A stretch of 64,000 nucleotides of DNA, taken from the NCBI GenBank assembly GCA_024138015.1, contig JAMXBB010000007.1, positions 86,616,885-86,680,884 of the forward strand, given 5' to 3'. Every line of letters begins with the position of its first letter. Position 1 is the stretch's first letter. This document shows positions 22,539 to 33,845 of the stretch, one piece after another. The position numbers were made by a program, and so were the translations under genes. The notes below the pieces were generated by a model. It saw only the letters and a list, made by a program, of their open reading frames with translations. It did no database searches and was not told where the DNA came from. Source of the stretch: Lumnitzera littorea (lineage: Eukaryota > Streptophyta > Magnoliopsida > Myrtales > Combretaceae).

Positions 22539-24227
22539 TGATAGGAATTAACCATTCGAACCAATCACGCATAGCTAAACTAAAGGACTCCGAAGACTTA
22601 AGAGGAAAATAATAGCTCATAACCCATCAAGGAAAAGAATACCTATTCCGACCTCTATATTCACTTTACTACTGACCTAAGTACCAAGCTCTCTCATGCA
22701 ACAACATTGTCTCCAAAGCTATCGAGCAAACATGCCGACCCTTTAAGCAAGCATACCTACTTACTAAGCAGCCGTACCATTATCTTGATGACATTCAAGC
22801 ATACCAACCTCAACAATTGTCTGAAGCTTAGCTCTCAACCAAGATTTGACCTTAGTGCAAGGCAAATATTCATTGGTGATTAATTAGCTAAGGATCGACC
22901 TGTCCAAATTAGTTCAGCTCTAATAGCATGCCCTCTTTTTCCTTATTTATTTCAGATTGACCAACAACCGTGCAACATGTATCTTCTAGCACAACATTTC
23001 AAAAGGATTTTTTACTTTTCTATACTGAATATTCTTTATCCTTTTTAGCATATTTCATGTATTTCAATTATAAATTACCCTCTTGTCTTTTTCATATGTA
23101 TTTGTAACCCTAATGGTATTAGTACATAAACCCCCTTCATTTTGCGCAGAAACATCAATCGATCAATTAATTATTAGAATTAATACAAGTTTCCTTTATG
23201 AGCAACCTTAGTGTTCTCCTTAACTTAACTCTAATATATTTCCTTTAACAAGGAGTAATAGCGAGTGACCTTATAGTTCGAACCAGTGTATTACATCCAG
23301 TTAGTAGCTGCTTAGAATGATGTGGACTAAAAGCTAAGAACAAACAAAGCCAATCACAGGATGGGTCTAAGCTTCTCGAAAGCTTGAAGAAGGTGATGGA
23401 AGTCACACGAAAGAACAGAAGGTAAGATAAGCAAACCTACGTATAACTCCAAAGGATGTAACGCACTAATGGAACTTCTAAGGACTCATGACATAGCTTA
23501 ATATAACATACAAGAAGGTCTACTGGGGTTACTCACCACCTAGTCTTACTTAAGGGTCAAGATAAGAGCAAACAAGCTTAATGAGAGCAATGTTCACCAA
23601 AGTGAGAATATTTAATATATTAATATTAAGCTTATGTGTGCAGCTACATGTACAGAGAGTATTTATACCCGAGAAACTAAGGAAACTCACCTAAAAATGG
23701 AAAAGACAAAAAGGGTAATATCTCAAATAAATAATGTACAAGGAATACAAAAAGAGAAAAGTGAATATTCAAGGAAAAATGTTGATTAGTACAACAAATT
23801 CTCTAAGTATGCCTAGATACGTGGCAACAATGTATTGGTAATGCCTTTGGAGGATATAAATAAAATAGTATGATTAGAATGGGTGGCTAAGCCAAGGTGC
23901 CAACTAAGTGGTGCCGAGAAGACTTGGGCTCATTTGAGAAAGAATGGCTATGGACATATGTTAGATCTATCGTCTTGTTGGCACCTATGTTACCGACTTG
24001 GGGGTCGGGGTTAAGAATTGGTTGGCAACTAGGATCAACTCGACCTTAGTAGAAGTTAACTGGAGCAAGAGAATTCACTATATTAGTCCTTCGAGGCCTT
24101 AGACTTAACTATAGGTTAGGGGTTAGTGGCCTAATTCCTATCATAGACTTTGCTAACTTTTCTTTATTTCCTTTTTATTCTTTTCATTGTGGTACTCCTC
24201 TGTATGTTCGATCCTGAAGACACATCA
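22539..24227 (+). repeat. 3' LTR of the gypsy element, split by a solo LTR
   Basis: It begins TGATAGGAATTAACC and ends GAAGACACATCA. LTR sequence occupies 22539-23317 and 24144-24227; the part between is foreign. Compared with the 5' LTR it has an extra stretch around 22765-22835. Confidence 0.9.
23318..24143. mobile_element. Solo LTR (826 bp) nested in the gypsy 3' LTR
   Basis: The inserted block starts TGATGTGGAC and ends CCTATCA, so its termini are TGAT/ATCA. It is flanked by TAGAA (23313-23317) and TAGAC (24144-24148), a 5-bp duplication with one mismatch; the uninterrupted 5' LTR reads CTTAGACTTT there. No coding sequence or second LTR is present. A TATA-like ATTTATACCC lies near 23660, hinting that its transcription may run along the plus strand. 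Family not recognised. Confidence 0.8.
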
Positions 24228-24232
24228 AATCA
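24228..24232. repeat. Right target-site duplication AATCA
   Basis: Five bases directly after the gypsy 3' LTR, identical to 16759-16763, then host gag sequence resumes in a C-rich run. Confidence 0.9.
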
Positions 24233-24720
24233 CCCCCCTCCCCCCGCCCCCAACCTATCCCCCTTTATCAGAGAAGAAATTGATTGAAGCATTTATCTAA
24301 ACACTAAATGAATTGTATTTTAATTGTCTCTTAGGGTAATCAATCGCAAGCTTTACAAATGTAGTTTCAATAGGTAGTCACATAGAAGAGGGAATAAAGA
24401 CAGGTAAATTGGCTAAAGATCAAGTCATCTTAATAAGTCTCAAAATGCCTATAAATTCAATGGACTTTGAGACAAAGATTCTTAGAAGGCATCTCACTCC
24501 AATCTCAATCCTAATAACTCAACCCCTTCATAAGTTAAGAGAGGTAGGAATGGTAACCATGCACCCCTACCATGTGAATACCACATATGCCTAATGGTCA
24601 TTCTATAGAAGATTATTGGAAACTGAAACACAAGATTCAAGACCTAATTGATACTGGGTTTCTTAAAGTAGACTTTACCAATTTGAATGGACCGAAGGTT
24701 AAGGTAAATGTTCCTTTAAA
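24233..24720 (+). pseudogene. Gag remnant (second part) of the Tat/Ogre-like element
   Basis: Directly after the AATCA duplication, a proline-rich stretch (C-rich DNA, 24233-24265) leads into EKKLIEAFI, ASFTNVVSIGSHIEEGIKTG and KLAKDQ (about 24271-24423), continuing the Gag left at 16763. After an intervening frame, HMPNGHSIEDYWKLKHKIQD and LIDTGFL (about 24583-24666) match the 'GH-x-E-C-W-L-K-K-I-Q-D-L-I' region after Gag. One or more stops where Gln is expected show decay. No protease or RT follows. Confidence 0.75.
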
Positions 24721-26603
24721 ATACGTTGGGTCATGCATCAGCATGAAAAGAACATCTAAATAGAAGAGGGGCAAGAGTTTAAGCCAAGGGAAATCAAGTT
24801 ACTTTGACAAGAAGCTAAAGAATGAGAGGTAATTATTAAGGAAGTTCATGTGCTTTGTAATGTCAAAAGTTTTTTGAATAAAAGATTCTTCATTTCTTGA
24901 ATATTTCTTGGTAAATTTTTCTATTGGGGCAAATGAACATTCATTTTGGCATCTCATTTTGAAAGTTTAGAATGAAAACAGGTAAGCCAATCCTAAACAC
25001 TAACCCTAAAACATATCTTGAGAGTTGAGAGTGACATCAATTTGAGGCTATTGGACCCATTCCTTAAAAGAGGTACATCTTGAAATTAATACGCTAATCA
25101 AAATGACAATAAGCATTCATTTCTCCATCCTAAAAAAATATCTCTTGTCAATCATGTTGAGCCTTTAAATGGAATATTTTCAAAATTAAACCATATCAAG
25201 AACCATCCCATAATGGGGTAACTTAGACATTAGGATCATTAAAAAAGAGAAAATGCTAAAATTAATTTGTACTTGCTTTAGTTGCCTCAATTCTACCATA
25301 ATTATTTCTTCTAGATACTTATTTCTTTTAAGATGAAGAAAGGCTTCCATTCTAAATACCATACACAAACCATATATGCCTTGAATCATACGCTAAAAGA
25401 ACAAATGATCACCTTGGTATTGGGGCACATTAAAAAAAAAAAAAAGATGAAGAAGAAAGAAAAAAAGAAAAAAAGGGTAAAAGAAAAAAATGACAAAATT
25501 GAAAAAAAAATGAAAAATGCAACAAAAAAAAAAAAAAGAAATCTACAAAAACAACATGATCCAATCCAAAGCCTTGAAACCTAAAAATAATTAGGGGCAT
25601 GTACCTCATTAGGCCTTTTCTAAAGTAAGCTTCATCCTTCGAAATAAAAGCCCTTAAATCTAAAAGAGCAAGGATAAAAACCAAGACTGTCAAAATCCAC
25701 TACTCTTGCAAACTAAGTCCCACTTACAATTTCGCCCCTCCTTAAAAGCCCTTCTAATTAGAGAAAATAATTTATCTTTGGTGAAAGTTATTTTTGAAAC
25801 TACGGTAAGTATAATTTTAATTTCACCTATACGGTTCTTGACTTGTAAACTCGAGTTAAAAAGTGATTGTTTCAAAATTCCACTTCATTAATATCCATTT
25901 TTGAAACCGAGGACCAAAAGCCTATATTATATTACAGTCCGAAAAAGACCTCACAATTTGATTAAAGCATATTACTTACATGATATACCATAATTTTTGG
26001 AATTGTAGTGGAGAATGAAAATTTGAATTGAGAGAAGGTAAGGAATCCCTCTTAGACTAAACTAATTAATTATGAGATGTCATTGCCCTATGATCACCCT
26101 AAGTGACACCAAAAGATCCCTTGCCCGAAGTAGCTCAAGAAAAGAAGACCTCCCTAAAGATAAGATTGTCAAGCGATTTAAGCAAAGTAAGAAAAAGAGT
26201 AAATTATCAAAGGCCTGCATATATGAAGAACCTAAACTTGTTAGCAATTCTAAAAAAACAAAAGAACAAAAAAAAAAAGAGAGAAAAGAGAAAAGGACAA
26301 GTTTTTCTTTAAGTCGATTGCATGAGTGGCTATGGTTGGCTATGTTTGGCCCTAATGCCTAGTTTTGTTACTTTCAAGCATTTTATCTCAACATAAGTCC
26401 TACCCTCGTTTGTAAATTTTCTTCTTCCCACTCAGTCCTAGTGACCATTTTCATCATTTTTAGGAGTTTTACCCAAATTCAAATAAAGGGATCCAAACCC
26501 TAGTATCTAATCTAAAATCTCTTTTCATCAATTTAGGGGGCCTTACCCCTAGTAGCCAATTTGGGTAACAATAGCTCGGTCTCTTTCTTAAATCAACCCT
26601 TGA
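24721..26603. other. Non-coding 3' internal region of the Tat/Ogre-like element
   Basis: No pol motif is found. The stretch contains an A/G homopurine tract (25431-25545) and another A-rich patch (26250-26298). These create spurious lysine-rich frames with no sign of real coding. Probably retroelement non-coding sequence. Confidence 0.5.
25431..25545 (+). repeat. A/G-rich homopurine tract
   Basis: About 115 bases are nearly all A or G on the plus strand, with runs of up to 15 A, broken only by a few C and T. The translation is Lys/Glu-rich and arises from composition alone. Confidence 0.8.
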
Positions 26604-26753
26604 TGATGAGAATCAAGTTACCGGATCTTTGACTCGTAGTCAAGTTCGAGGACTAAAGGAGCTGGCACAACGAATCCTTCTGTTCCAACCAACCCCTACT
26701 AAGGCCAAGTACTTTCTGGCCAAGTCACCTTTAATGCCGTATCGTATGACAGC
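26604..26753 (+). mobile_element. Start of a further gypsy-family LTR
   Basis: TGATGAGAATCAAG, then 'CTCGTAGTCAAGTTCGAGGACTAAAGGA' and 'GCACAACGAATCCTTCTGTTCCAAC', track the beginnings of the LTRs at 9315, 16764 and 22539. It stops near 26753, where unrelated sequence starts with TGTAGCGACCC. The rest may be at 31625-32270. Confidence 0.55.
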
Positions 26754-27339
26754 TGTAGCGACCCTAGAAGGGGCCTAGTAGTATTGCCTAGAATTTCCAT
26801 ATCACATGTACATCCATGATAAGAAAATCGCCTTGCAAGTCAGAGATTGTAAGACTCTAAATAGTTATTCGCTAGGGTCTTCAATTTTAGTTCATTGACT
26901 CATTATATAATATAAATAATTATGAATATCCATTTTTCCATAGTTTCTCAAAACTGCAAAAAATCGGTATCCCCTACCAAAATAGTGACATAAGATAGAC
27001 AATTCCAGAAAATTCTAAACTTACAAAAGATACTAAACTTAATTGAGATATTAGTCGTTTTCCGAAGCATTCCGAATAAACTACATAAGCTTTTCATCAT
27101 ATTGATTCAATGGTAACACTCTGCACTCAATTCTTATCCCTGTCCCAACTATCGATTAACCTATAAGGAAAAGAAATGTTGGGGTATAAGCTTATGCATA
27201 GTGAGATAATTACTCTCATCAATACTACATGGCAAAAATTTATTAGATATACAATCATATGAATCGATGAACAATCAGTATGCCAAACAACACATGCAGT
27301 GGCCTAGAAACTGCATACGACTCAGAATTACACTCCCTA

Positions 27340-27980
27340 TAGTCGAAGGTGGGAAATAATTAACCAACCCAAACCAAAATCCAGGTTCTAGACCTTGGGT
27401 TTTAATTCATTAGTACTATTATGCTTAAGTCAAAACAAAACTATGTATATATATACATATATATACTTTCATTTCTAGATAATAAATCATATTTTCAAAA
27501 TCTCAAGTCTAGCGATGTGGTGGCCTCCGCAATCCACAAACACATGCCCTAAGCAGAAGCCACAAGACTCGGCCCATCGTCGACGATTGGTGTCTCCCAA
27601 CACTTAGTAAGCCCATCAGCTTAGGACAAAGACTCAATAAAAATGATGACATAGCTAGTGCCCAATCTTGAAAGAGGCTCGTCCTCCTGTGAGTCCCTTG
27701 TAATCGAGGTTTGGAGATAATTAACCGACCCAAACCAAAATCCGGGTTTTAGACCTTAGGTTTTAATTTATTAGCACTATTGTGCTTAAGTTAAAACAAA
27801 ACTATGTATATATATACATATGTATACTTTCATTTCTAGATAATAAATCATATTTTCAAAATTCCAAGTCTAGCGGTATAGTGGCCTTCGCAATCCACAA
27901 ACACATGCCCTAAGTAGAAGTCACAAGACTCGGCCCATCGTCAACGGTTGGTGTCTCCTAGCCACTAGTAAGGCAGTCGG
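27340..27980. repeat. Tandem duplication, period about 361 bp
   Basis: Unit 1 (about 27340-27700) and unit 2 (about 27701-27980, shorter) share AACC(A/G)ACCCAAACCAAAATCC, a (TA)n stretch and CAATCCACAAACACATGCCC. Differences are mostly transitions. Confidence 0.85.
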
Positions 27981-30365
27981 TGTTATCCGTATGCAATATG
28001 GGGAATGCATGATTCATTTTAATTTCTTAATCGTATAAGTAATTAACTTGATTTTCAAGGTGATCAAACAATTTCATTCCATACAATTGTACGTATAAAT
28101 TATTATAAACAATTCCTATTATTATATAATTAACAAGCCATCGTATTCATCCACAAATTCATACATATGCATTTCCCATATCCCACAAGTATCCATATAT
28201 ATATATATATATATATATGTTTAGGTGCATCTATTTTACAAGCAAAATCAAGTAAAGAGTTATCGGGAATTTACTCACTCCGCCATGCGGTCAGTTAAAG
28301 TAATCCTGAGGGAAATCGTCTCCGCACGCAATGTCTCCTGATCATCAAAATCATAATACTATAAGGAATTGATATAAACTTAGGATACTAAGCTAAAATC
28401 TCTTAAATTATACTCCTGACTAGTTTTCGTATTTTTTCTCGATTTTTTACTTAAAAGTTTAATCGTGTATAACTTTTTCGTTTTAATCCAATTTTTATGA
28501 TCTTATAGTCAATCTTCATCGTTTTCAAGTGTACTTTAATGTGGTGAGGTTAGATTTTTGTAATGAGGCACGTAAAACTGTCCATAGGTCAGAACAGTAG
28601 CGATCCTCATGATTTGGAGTGCTTTTGGGCTTTGTTTGGTTAATGGGTTTTTTGATAACTTGGGAAATTCTTTAAGCTTAGGCTTAGGACTTTATTCCAA
28701 ACTTAAAATACTTCTTAAGGTCAGATTTTCAACTTTGGTTTACACTCTTGGTGCTAACAACAATTCCTTGGGTTTAAGTTGTCAAATGGGCTTGTTTTTT
28801 TGTTCAAATCAAAGTTAGTGACTTTATTGGGCTTATGGAGTCTTAGGTAGGCTTCTTATGAGATTCAAAACAACCTTTCTTAATATTTTAAAGTGCTAGT
28901 CAAAATTTTAATGAAAGCCCAACTTAGAGTTATAGGCTTGTTTTGAGAGTTTTAGGCTCGGTTTTGAGTTTTAGGCTTTGTATACTTGATATACTTACTT
29001 TGGTTGATCTTTTCACTTTGTTCACTTGATTTTATCATATTTTTAAGTGGCTTTTACTTATGTTCCAGATCTGGTCGTGATGAATCCAAGGGGTTCTCAC
29101 TTAGTTTTTTAACTTGTTTCATCATTTGCTTAAGTTTAAGGGTTAGATCATAAACCTAGGTTACTTATATTCAAATCTTAACTTAAATTCTCTTCCATGG
29201 GATGATTACTTAGCTCATACTTTATATCAAAATAGTAGATCTCATACTTATCACAACTTCCATATCATAGTTCGTATCTCACAAGGTTGGTTTCTTCATA
29301 AAAGCTTCATGTAATGGATTTTTTTTTACCTAAGGCTAGGTTTAAGCATCTTTAACTTAATAGAAATTGAAATAACTCATATACACTCCACATCCAGCAT
29401 GATGTCTCCTCATTCATGTGCACATTTCATGATTTTCTCAACTTAAAATCTTTTATTCTAAGTGTTAAACATATATCTTCACATAATACTAACTTAGTAT
29501 GCTCATATTTCAACTTTCATGTAAAGGGGTTCATAAGCTTACTTTTTAAGTTGGTCTAGCTATTTTATCATCTTATGATCATACTAATATCTTCATGAAA
29601 ATATGGTCTCCTAACACATAATACTAAACCACTAACACAAAGAAAACAAAGTGGTGGTGAAACTAAGTTTTCTCTTAGCTCGTTGCCTTCCTTCCTCTTC
29701 TTGTAAGTTCTTTTGAAAGCTAGAGTCTTGATCTTTGAAGTGAGGTTTTGAGGATATTTTAAAGTTCCTAAAAGTAGTTTTTGAAGTTGAGAAATAGAGG
29801 GCACAAAATAAAGCTTGGTGCCGTGAGTATGGAAGCAAAATAATGGCGGCAATGTTGGGATTTTGTGGAGTTGGCTTTCTTCTTTTAGTATGTGCTTAAA
29901 GTGAGAGAAAAGAAAGTGAAAATGACAATGAAAGAAGAAGAGAGTGGCAGATTTTTGAATGGGAGGAGAAGTGTGTTCAAGAAGTTTTAATTAGTTATCT
30001 TTTAGTATATACAAATACCAACTTTTTAACAAGACTAGATGATGTAAGCATTAAGGGGTGAATAATACATGTGTAAGACATTTAAGTGATGGACAAATGA
30101 CAAGGCATGGCTTCTCTCTTCCTTCATTTCCAACCGGTCAAGTAGGGAGCAAATAGGGCATAGTGTTGTCTTGTCACTTAATTAAAAGTTAAACACATAA
30201 AATAATGTGATAACTTGTCCATATGTAGTATAAGCTGTGGTGTGATAAAGGAAACGTGTTATCACTAGTTTTTGATAAGTTATCAATTGATAAATGATTC
30301 TAACTCTCAATTGATAAGTTATTTAGGATGATTGGTTGGTTTACTTATTCATGTGTACAAGTCTT

Positions 30366-30955
30366 ATGTATGAAAATAAGGAGATTATCTTATATTAAAT
30401 TCTTTTAGAGTTTGTTTTTTAAATTGATTTGTAAATTATAATTTAATTCTTATAAAATTATGAAAATTTCTAGAGTTAATTAAAATTATTCAAATTAAAT
30501 TCTTAATTAGCTGCTTAAGGTTACAAGTCCTTAATTGTTTTAGAGTTTAAGGTTTTGAGTAACTTAGAGTCCGTGGTTTTCGTAGTCGAGTTTTATCTAT
30601 AATAGACTTTTGAATTGAAAAATTAAATTTGTTTTTAAATGCAAACTTAAATTCTTAGCTTAGTTTATCCTTAGAAACATTTGGGAAGTGTTCTTAGTTG
30701 AATCATAAGTCCGCTAAAAAATAAGGTTTACAACTTATCCATATGTAACATAGCTTATAAGTGAAAATAAAGGAATTATCTTATATAAAATTCTTTTAGG
30801 GCTTGATTCTCAAATTAATTTATAATTTGTGATTTGCTTTTTAAGAAATTTTAGAATTTTCTAGAGTTGACTAAAATTTATTGAAATTATATTTTTAATT
30901 ATTTATTTAGGGCTATAAATCCTTGATTATCCTAAGGTTTAGAGTTTAAGTATGT
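30366..30955. repeat. Diverged tandem duplication, period about 391 bp
   Basis: Segments from 30366 and 30757 share TGAAAATAA-GGA-ATTATCTTATAT, TTCTAGAGTT and TTTAGAGTTTAAG in the same order. Intervening sequence is less similar. Confidence 0.65.
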
Positions 30956-31620
30956 TTTAAAGTTTTTCACCAACTCGGGAGTAATTGACTTACACTTAAT
31001 AGCTTGAGGTTCAATTGGCTTAATTATTTAGGAATATCACTTTATTATGCAGCATATATATATATATATATATATCATACGATAGATTAAGAAAAGAGAA
31101 GGAAATTGCTTAGTAATATATTTATATATATATACATATTATGGGGCTACTTATGTATACAAGTAAAATAATTTTTTTTATAAATTTATTAATTTATTCT
31201 CTTAACTAGCTTAGTTTTGTTGTTTAATAATCCATAATTCGTTCGTTATCAGTCCTATATGATTTTACAAAATTATTGATAATTTTATTGATTTATGGCT
31301 TTTTAAGTATTAAGATAATTTTATAGAGTTTTAAAAATTTTTATGATTTGATATTTACGGTTTCTATTAAGTTTAGGTTTGTATTTTTAAAAGTACGTGT
31401 ATGTAGGGATTGGGGTTTTCTTACATGATTAGGGTTTTCAAATCATATAATAGGGCCTTTCAAGTTCGTTTTAAGTTTCAAGTTTAAAATTTTAGTCGAT
31501 TTTCATTTTATGTGGTCTTGTCGACTTAGGAAAATATTTACGATACTCGAGTCCAATACTATGTTTAGAAGGTTAAATTTACAGAATCTATAATAGCCTA
31601 TTATTCTACAATATGCTAAG

Positions 31621-32270
31621 TTGATGATTACTCTCTAACACCAAGTTGACCAATCACTTGGTGTCATCCTTATTGAGAAGACGAGAGATAGAGAATTCGG
31701 ATTAACTAAGCCATCCCTGCTCGAATAAGCCCATCTATCCATACTTTTTTGTTTGTACCTCCTAACAACATCGTCAATGCAATATTGCCACGTGTCTAGT
31801 ATCATATGTAGAATCTGTAGCACTAATGATTGTTTTTCTTGTATATTCATTTTTACTCTTTTGTATCGTATACATTACTTCTTTAGGAAATGTCCTTTTT
31901 ATCTTTTTCCTTTGGGGCAAGTTGCCCTAACTTACGAGTATAAATATTCTTGTACTTGTAACTATAAATGATCAGATTATCTTTAATACACTTGAGTACT
32001 TTTTCCCTTACGTAAACACTATTGTTTACTCTTGACATCACTCTTATTTTTTCCCTTAAGCAAGGTTAGGTGACGAGTAACCTCATTAGACCAATTTATG
32101 TGTCATATCGAATTGTGCTATGAGTTTCCAGAAGTTCCATTAATGCGTCATATCCTCTGGAGCTGTTCATGAGTTTTACTTACTATTTTTATTCTTCACT
32201 TTCACCCTTTTGTACCTTTCCTCATTAACCCTTTTCGAACATTTTGTAAGCTTAGACCCATCCAACAACT
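31621..32270 (+). mobile_element. Probable 3' part of the gypsy-family LTR begun at 26604
   Basis: It carries CCACGTGTC near 31790, TATAAATATTC near 31939 and a C/T-rich downstream region, in the order seen in the gypsy LTRs. It ends near GACCCATCCAACA at about 32270. Similarity is low in places, so the link to 26604-26753 is inference. Confidence 0.4.
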
Positions 32271-32360
32271 AGCCTTATCTATTCTTGGTTACAGTTCACA
32301 ACACTTGAAGTCAATTCCAAGAAAATTGCATAGCTGAAATTTTTTTTTTTTTTTAAAAAG

Positions 32361-32690
32361 TCCATCAATATAAGATGGCAATGAAATTTTTAAGCCTATC
32401 AATCTAAGATGGTGTTATAGCTCATCAATCTAAGATGGTGCTCAAGTTCTACTAAAGCCTATCAATCCAAATGGTCCTATACCTATCAATCCAAGATGGT
32501 GTTATACCTATCAATTTAAGATATTATTCAAGTTTTTATTAAAACCCATTAATCCAAGATGGTATTCAAGATTTTGTCTATCAATCTAAGATAATGCTCA
32601 TTTTGGTGTTAAACTTAATAAATTGAAAAACCATCCATCCAAGATAGCCATTGAAGGTTTACTTTGTTTTATTGTCCATCCAAGACAACA
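32361..32690 (+). repeat. Degenerate minisatellite, core TATCAATCTAAGATGGTG
   Basis: About ten variants of the core (TATCAATCCAAGATGGTG, CATCAATCTAAGATGGTG, CATCCATCCAAGATAGC and others) recur every 22-50 bases. It lies just before the 3' LTR of the Tat/Ogre-like element, where such elements often carry tandem repeats. Confidence 0.85.
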
Positions 32691-33335
32691 TCTTTGAGGT
32701 TGTAGCTAACTCATAGAGCTTCATCCCATCTTACATTTTCTTTGGGGTTATAGTTAGCTTGTAAGGCACTATACCGTTCAAAAACCCACTCTTGTGTCTC
32801 GGCTAATTCTTAAAGTGTCTTCTTTCACTTTTAACATATCTTTCACTATTCACCCAAATCCTCAGTAGATCAAGCCTAATGTAGCTAGCTACTTATAGCA
32901 CTATTTAGGGCAAGTACATCTTCATGGCAAAAATTGTGTTTTGTTTTTCTTTATGGTAAAATTTTACTCAAACCTCACTATAAAGAAAAACAATTTTAGA
33001 CACCCCATTTTTGCCTCTTGTAGTTTTAGAGTTTATTTTAGAATAAAACAAAAGGGTCCTAATTCAAAAATAGAAAATTAAAAGAAAATACAAAAATTAA
33101 AAATTGGAAAAATACAAAAAAAAAATTGGAAATAAGAAAAGAATAAAAATATATAGTATAGAAATAAGTTTTTTTTAGTATTAATAATATTTTAGTAATT
33201 TTTATTAATTAATTTATTTGTTTATTTTTATTTTTATTTTAGGAATTAAGTTAAGTTGTTTTCTTTTAATTAGGCCTAGATAAATTAGTTCAAATACATT
33301 TTATTTGCATATAATAATAGGGTATAGGCCAACAA

Positions 33336-33402
33336 CCCAACTAGTTAAGCACTGAGTCTTAGGTAATTGAAGAAGAGGAAGGTCTAGAGTTCGACTCCTA
33401 CT
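33336..33402 (+). repeat. tRNA-like (SINE-like) module inside the 3' LTR
   Basis: CTAGTTAAGCACTGAG resembles an A box. GAGTTCGACTCC (33387-33398) is close to the B-box consensus GGTTCGANTCC. Spacing of about 45 bases fits a tRNA-derived head, but it is not a functional tRNA: no cloverleaf or CCA-adjacent stem is evident. Confidence 0.45.
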
Positions 33403-33836
33403 AAGCACTCATGTGCCCTTTTTTCTTTTTTCTTTTTTCCTTTGAAACCCACTAAAACACATGTCACATATTTATTAGGCCACATGCCAAGATCTAACAT
33501 GTGGCAATTGATCACTAGATATGCGGTTGACATCTGTTTCTTCCCCTTTCTTTCTTTCTCCTTTCTTTTCCTTGACTTTCTCACATATATCTAACCCTTG
33601 CTCCCATATTTCACCATGATTTTCCATAAGAACTACACATGCCAACACACTTTTTTGGTCACTGCTTGTTCCTTACATAGTGCTCTTTGCATTTAACCTA
33701 AAAACTAAACAAGATTCATCCATTTTGGTGATTAAATCGGTCGAGAAAATAAGGAAAAACTCAAAATGTAAGCTTCACATTCATGGCCGATTCAACCATT
33801 GATAACGCTTATGAAGTTAACCCGAGCTTATTTTAT

Positions 33837-33845
33837 TATAAATAG
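33837..33845 (+). promoter_or_regulatory. TATA box of the 3' LTR
   Basis: TATAAATAG is in the same context as 12444-12452, followed by the C/T-rich stretch AATCTTTCTCTCTCTAGG. In the 3' LTR it could fire outward toward 35.3 kb if active. Confidence 0.65.

Larger units (their letters stand above)
16764..24227 (+). mobile_element. Decayed Ty3/gypsy LTR retrotransposon (chromovirus-like)
   Basis: Boundaries are firm. The left LTR starts TGATAAGAAT at 16764, the right LTR ends ACACATCA at 24227, and the 5-bp target duplication AATCA is perfect at 16759-16763 and 24228-24232. It sits inside the gag of the Tat/Ogre-like element, whose reading continues on the far side. Internal order on the plus strand is gag, zinc knuckle, protease, RT, RNase H, integrase, giving the gypsy class. 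No chromodomain is apparent. Every ORF is broken. An 826-bp solo LTR has inserted in the 3' LTR. I could not identify a clear initiator-tRNA primer site after the 5' LTR, nor a clean polypurine tract. Confidence 0.9.
26754..31620. mobile_element. Large insertion of unknown type, repeat-rich, non-coding
   Basis: It begins TGTAGCGACCCTAGAAGG, which looks like the terminus of a long plant LTR. The right edge is not exact. Inside are a tandem duplication (27340-27980), a (TA)n run (28195-28219), a second diverged duplication (30366-30955), and (TA)n runs near 31050-31075. Open frames are short and unrecognised. On the minus strand 29560-29850 reads like a leader or transcribed region, but I cannot prove it. 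A very long solo LTR is the leading guess. Confidence 0.4.

Noticed and set aside
25333..25584. Lysine-rich open frame
   Set aside because: The translation comes from a homopurine A/G tract and has no motif; it is inside retroelement non-coding DNA.
32361..32690. CRISPR-like array of repeats and spacers
   Set aside because: Plant nuclear DNA; units and spacers vary in length and sequence, as in a degenerate minisatellite.
33387..33398. Functional tRNA gene suggested by the B-box-like motif
   Set aside because: No acceptor stem or anticodon arm can be drawn, and the motif repeats in both LTRs; it is a tRNA-derived or chance module.
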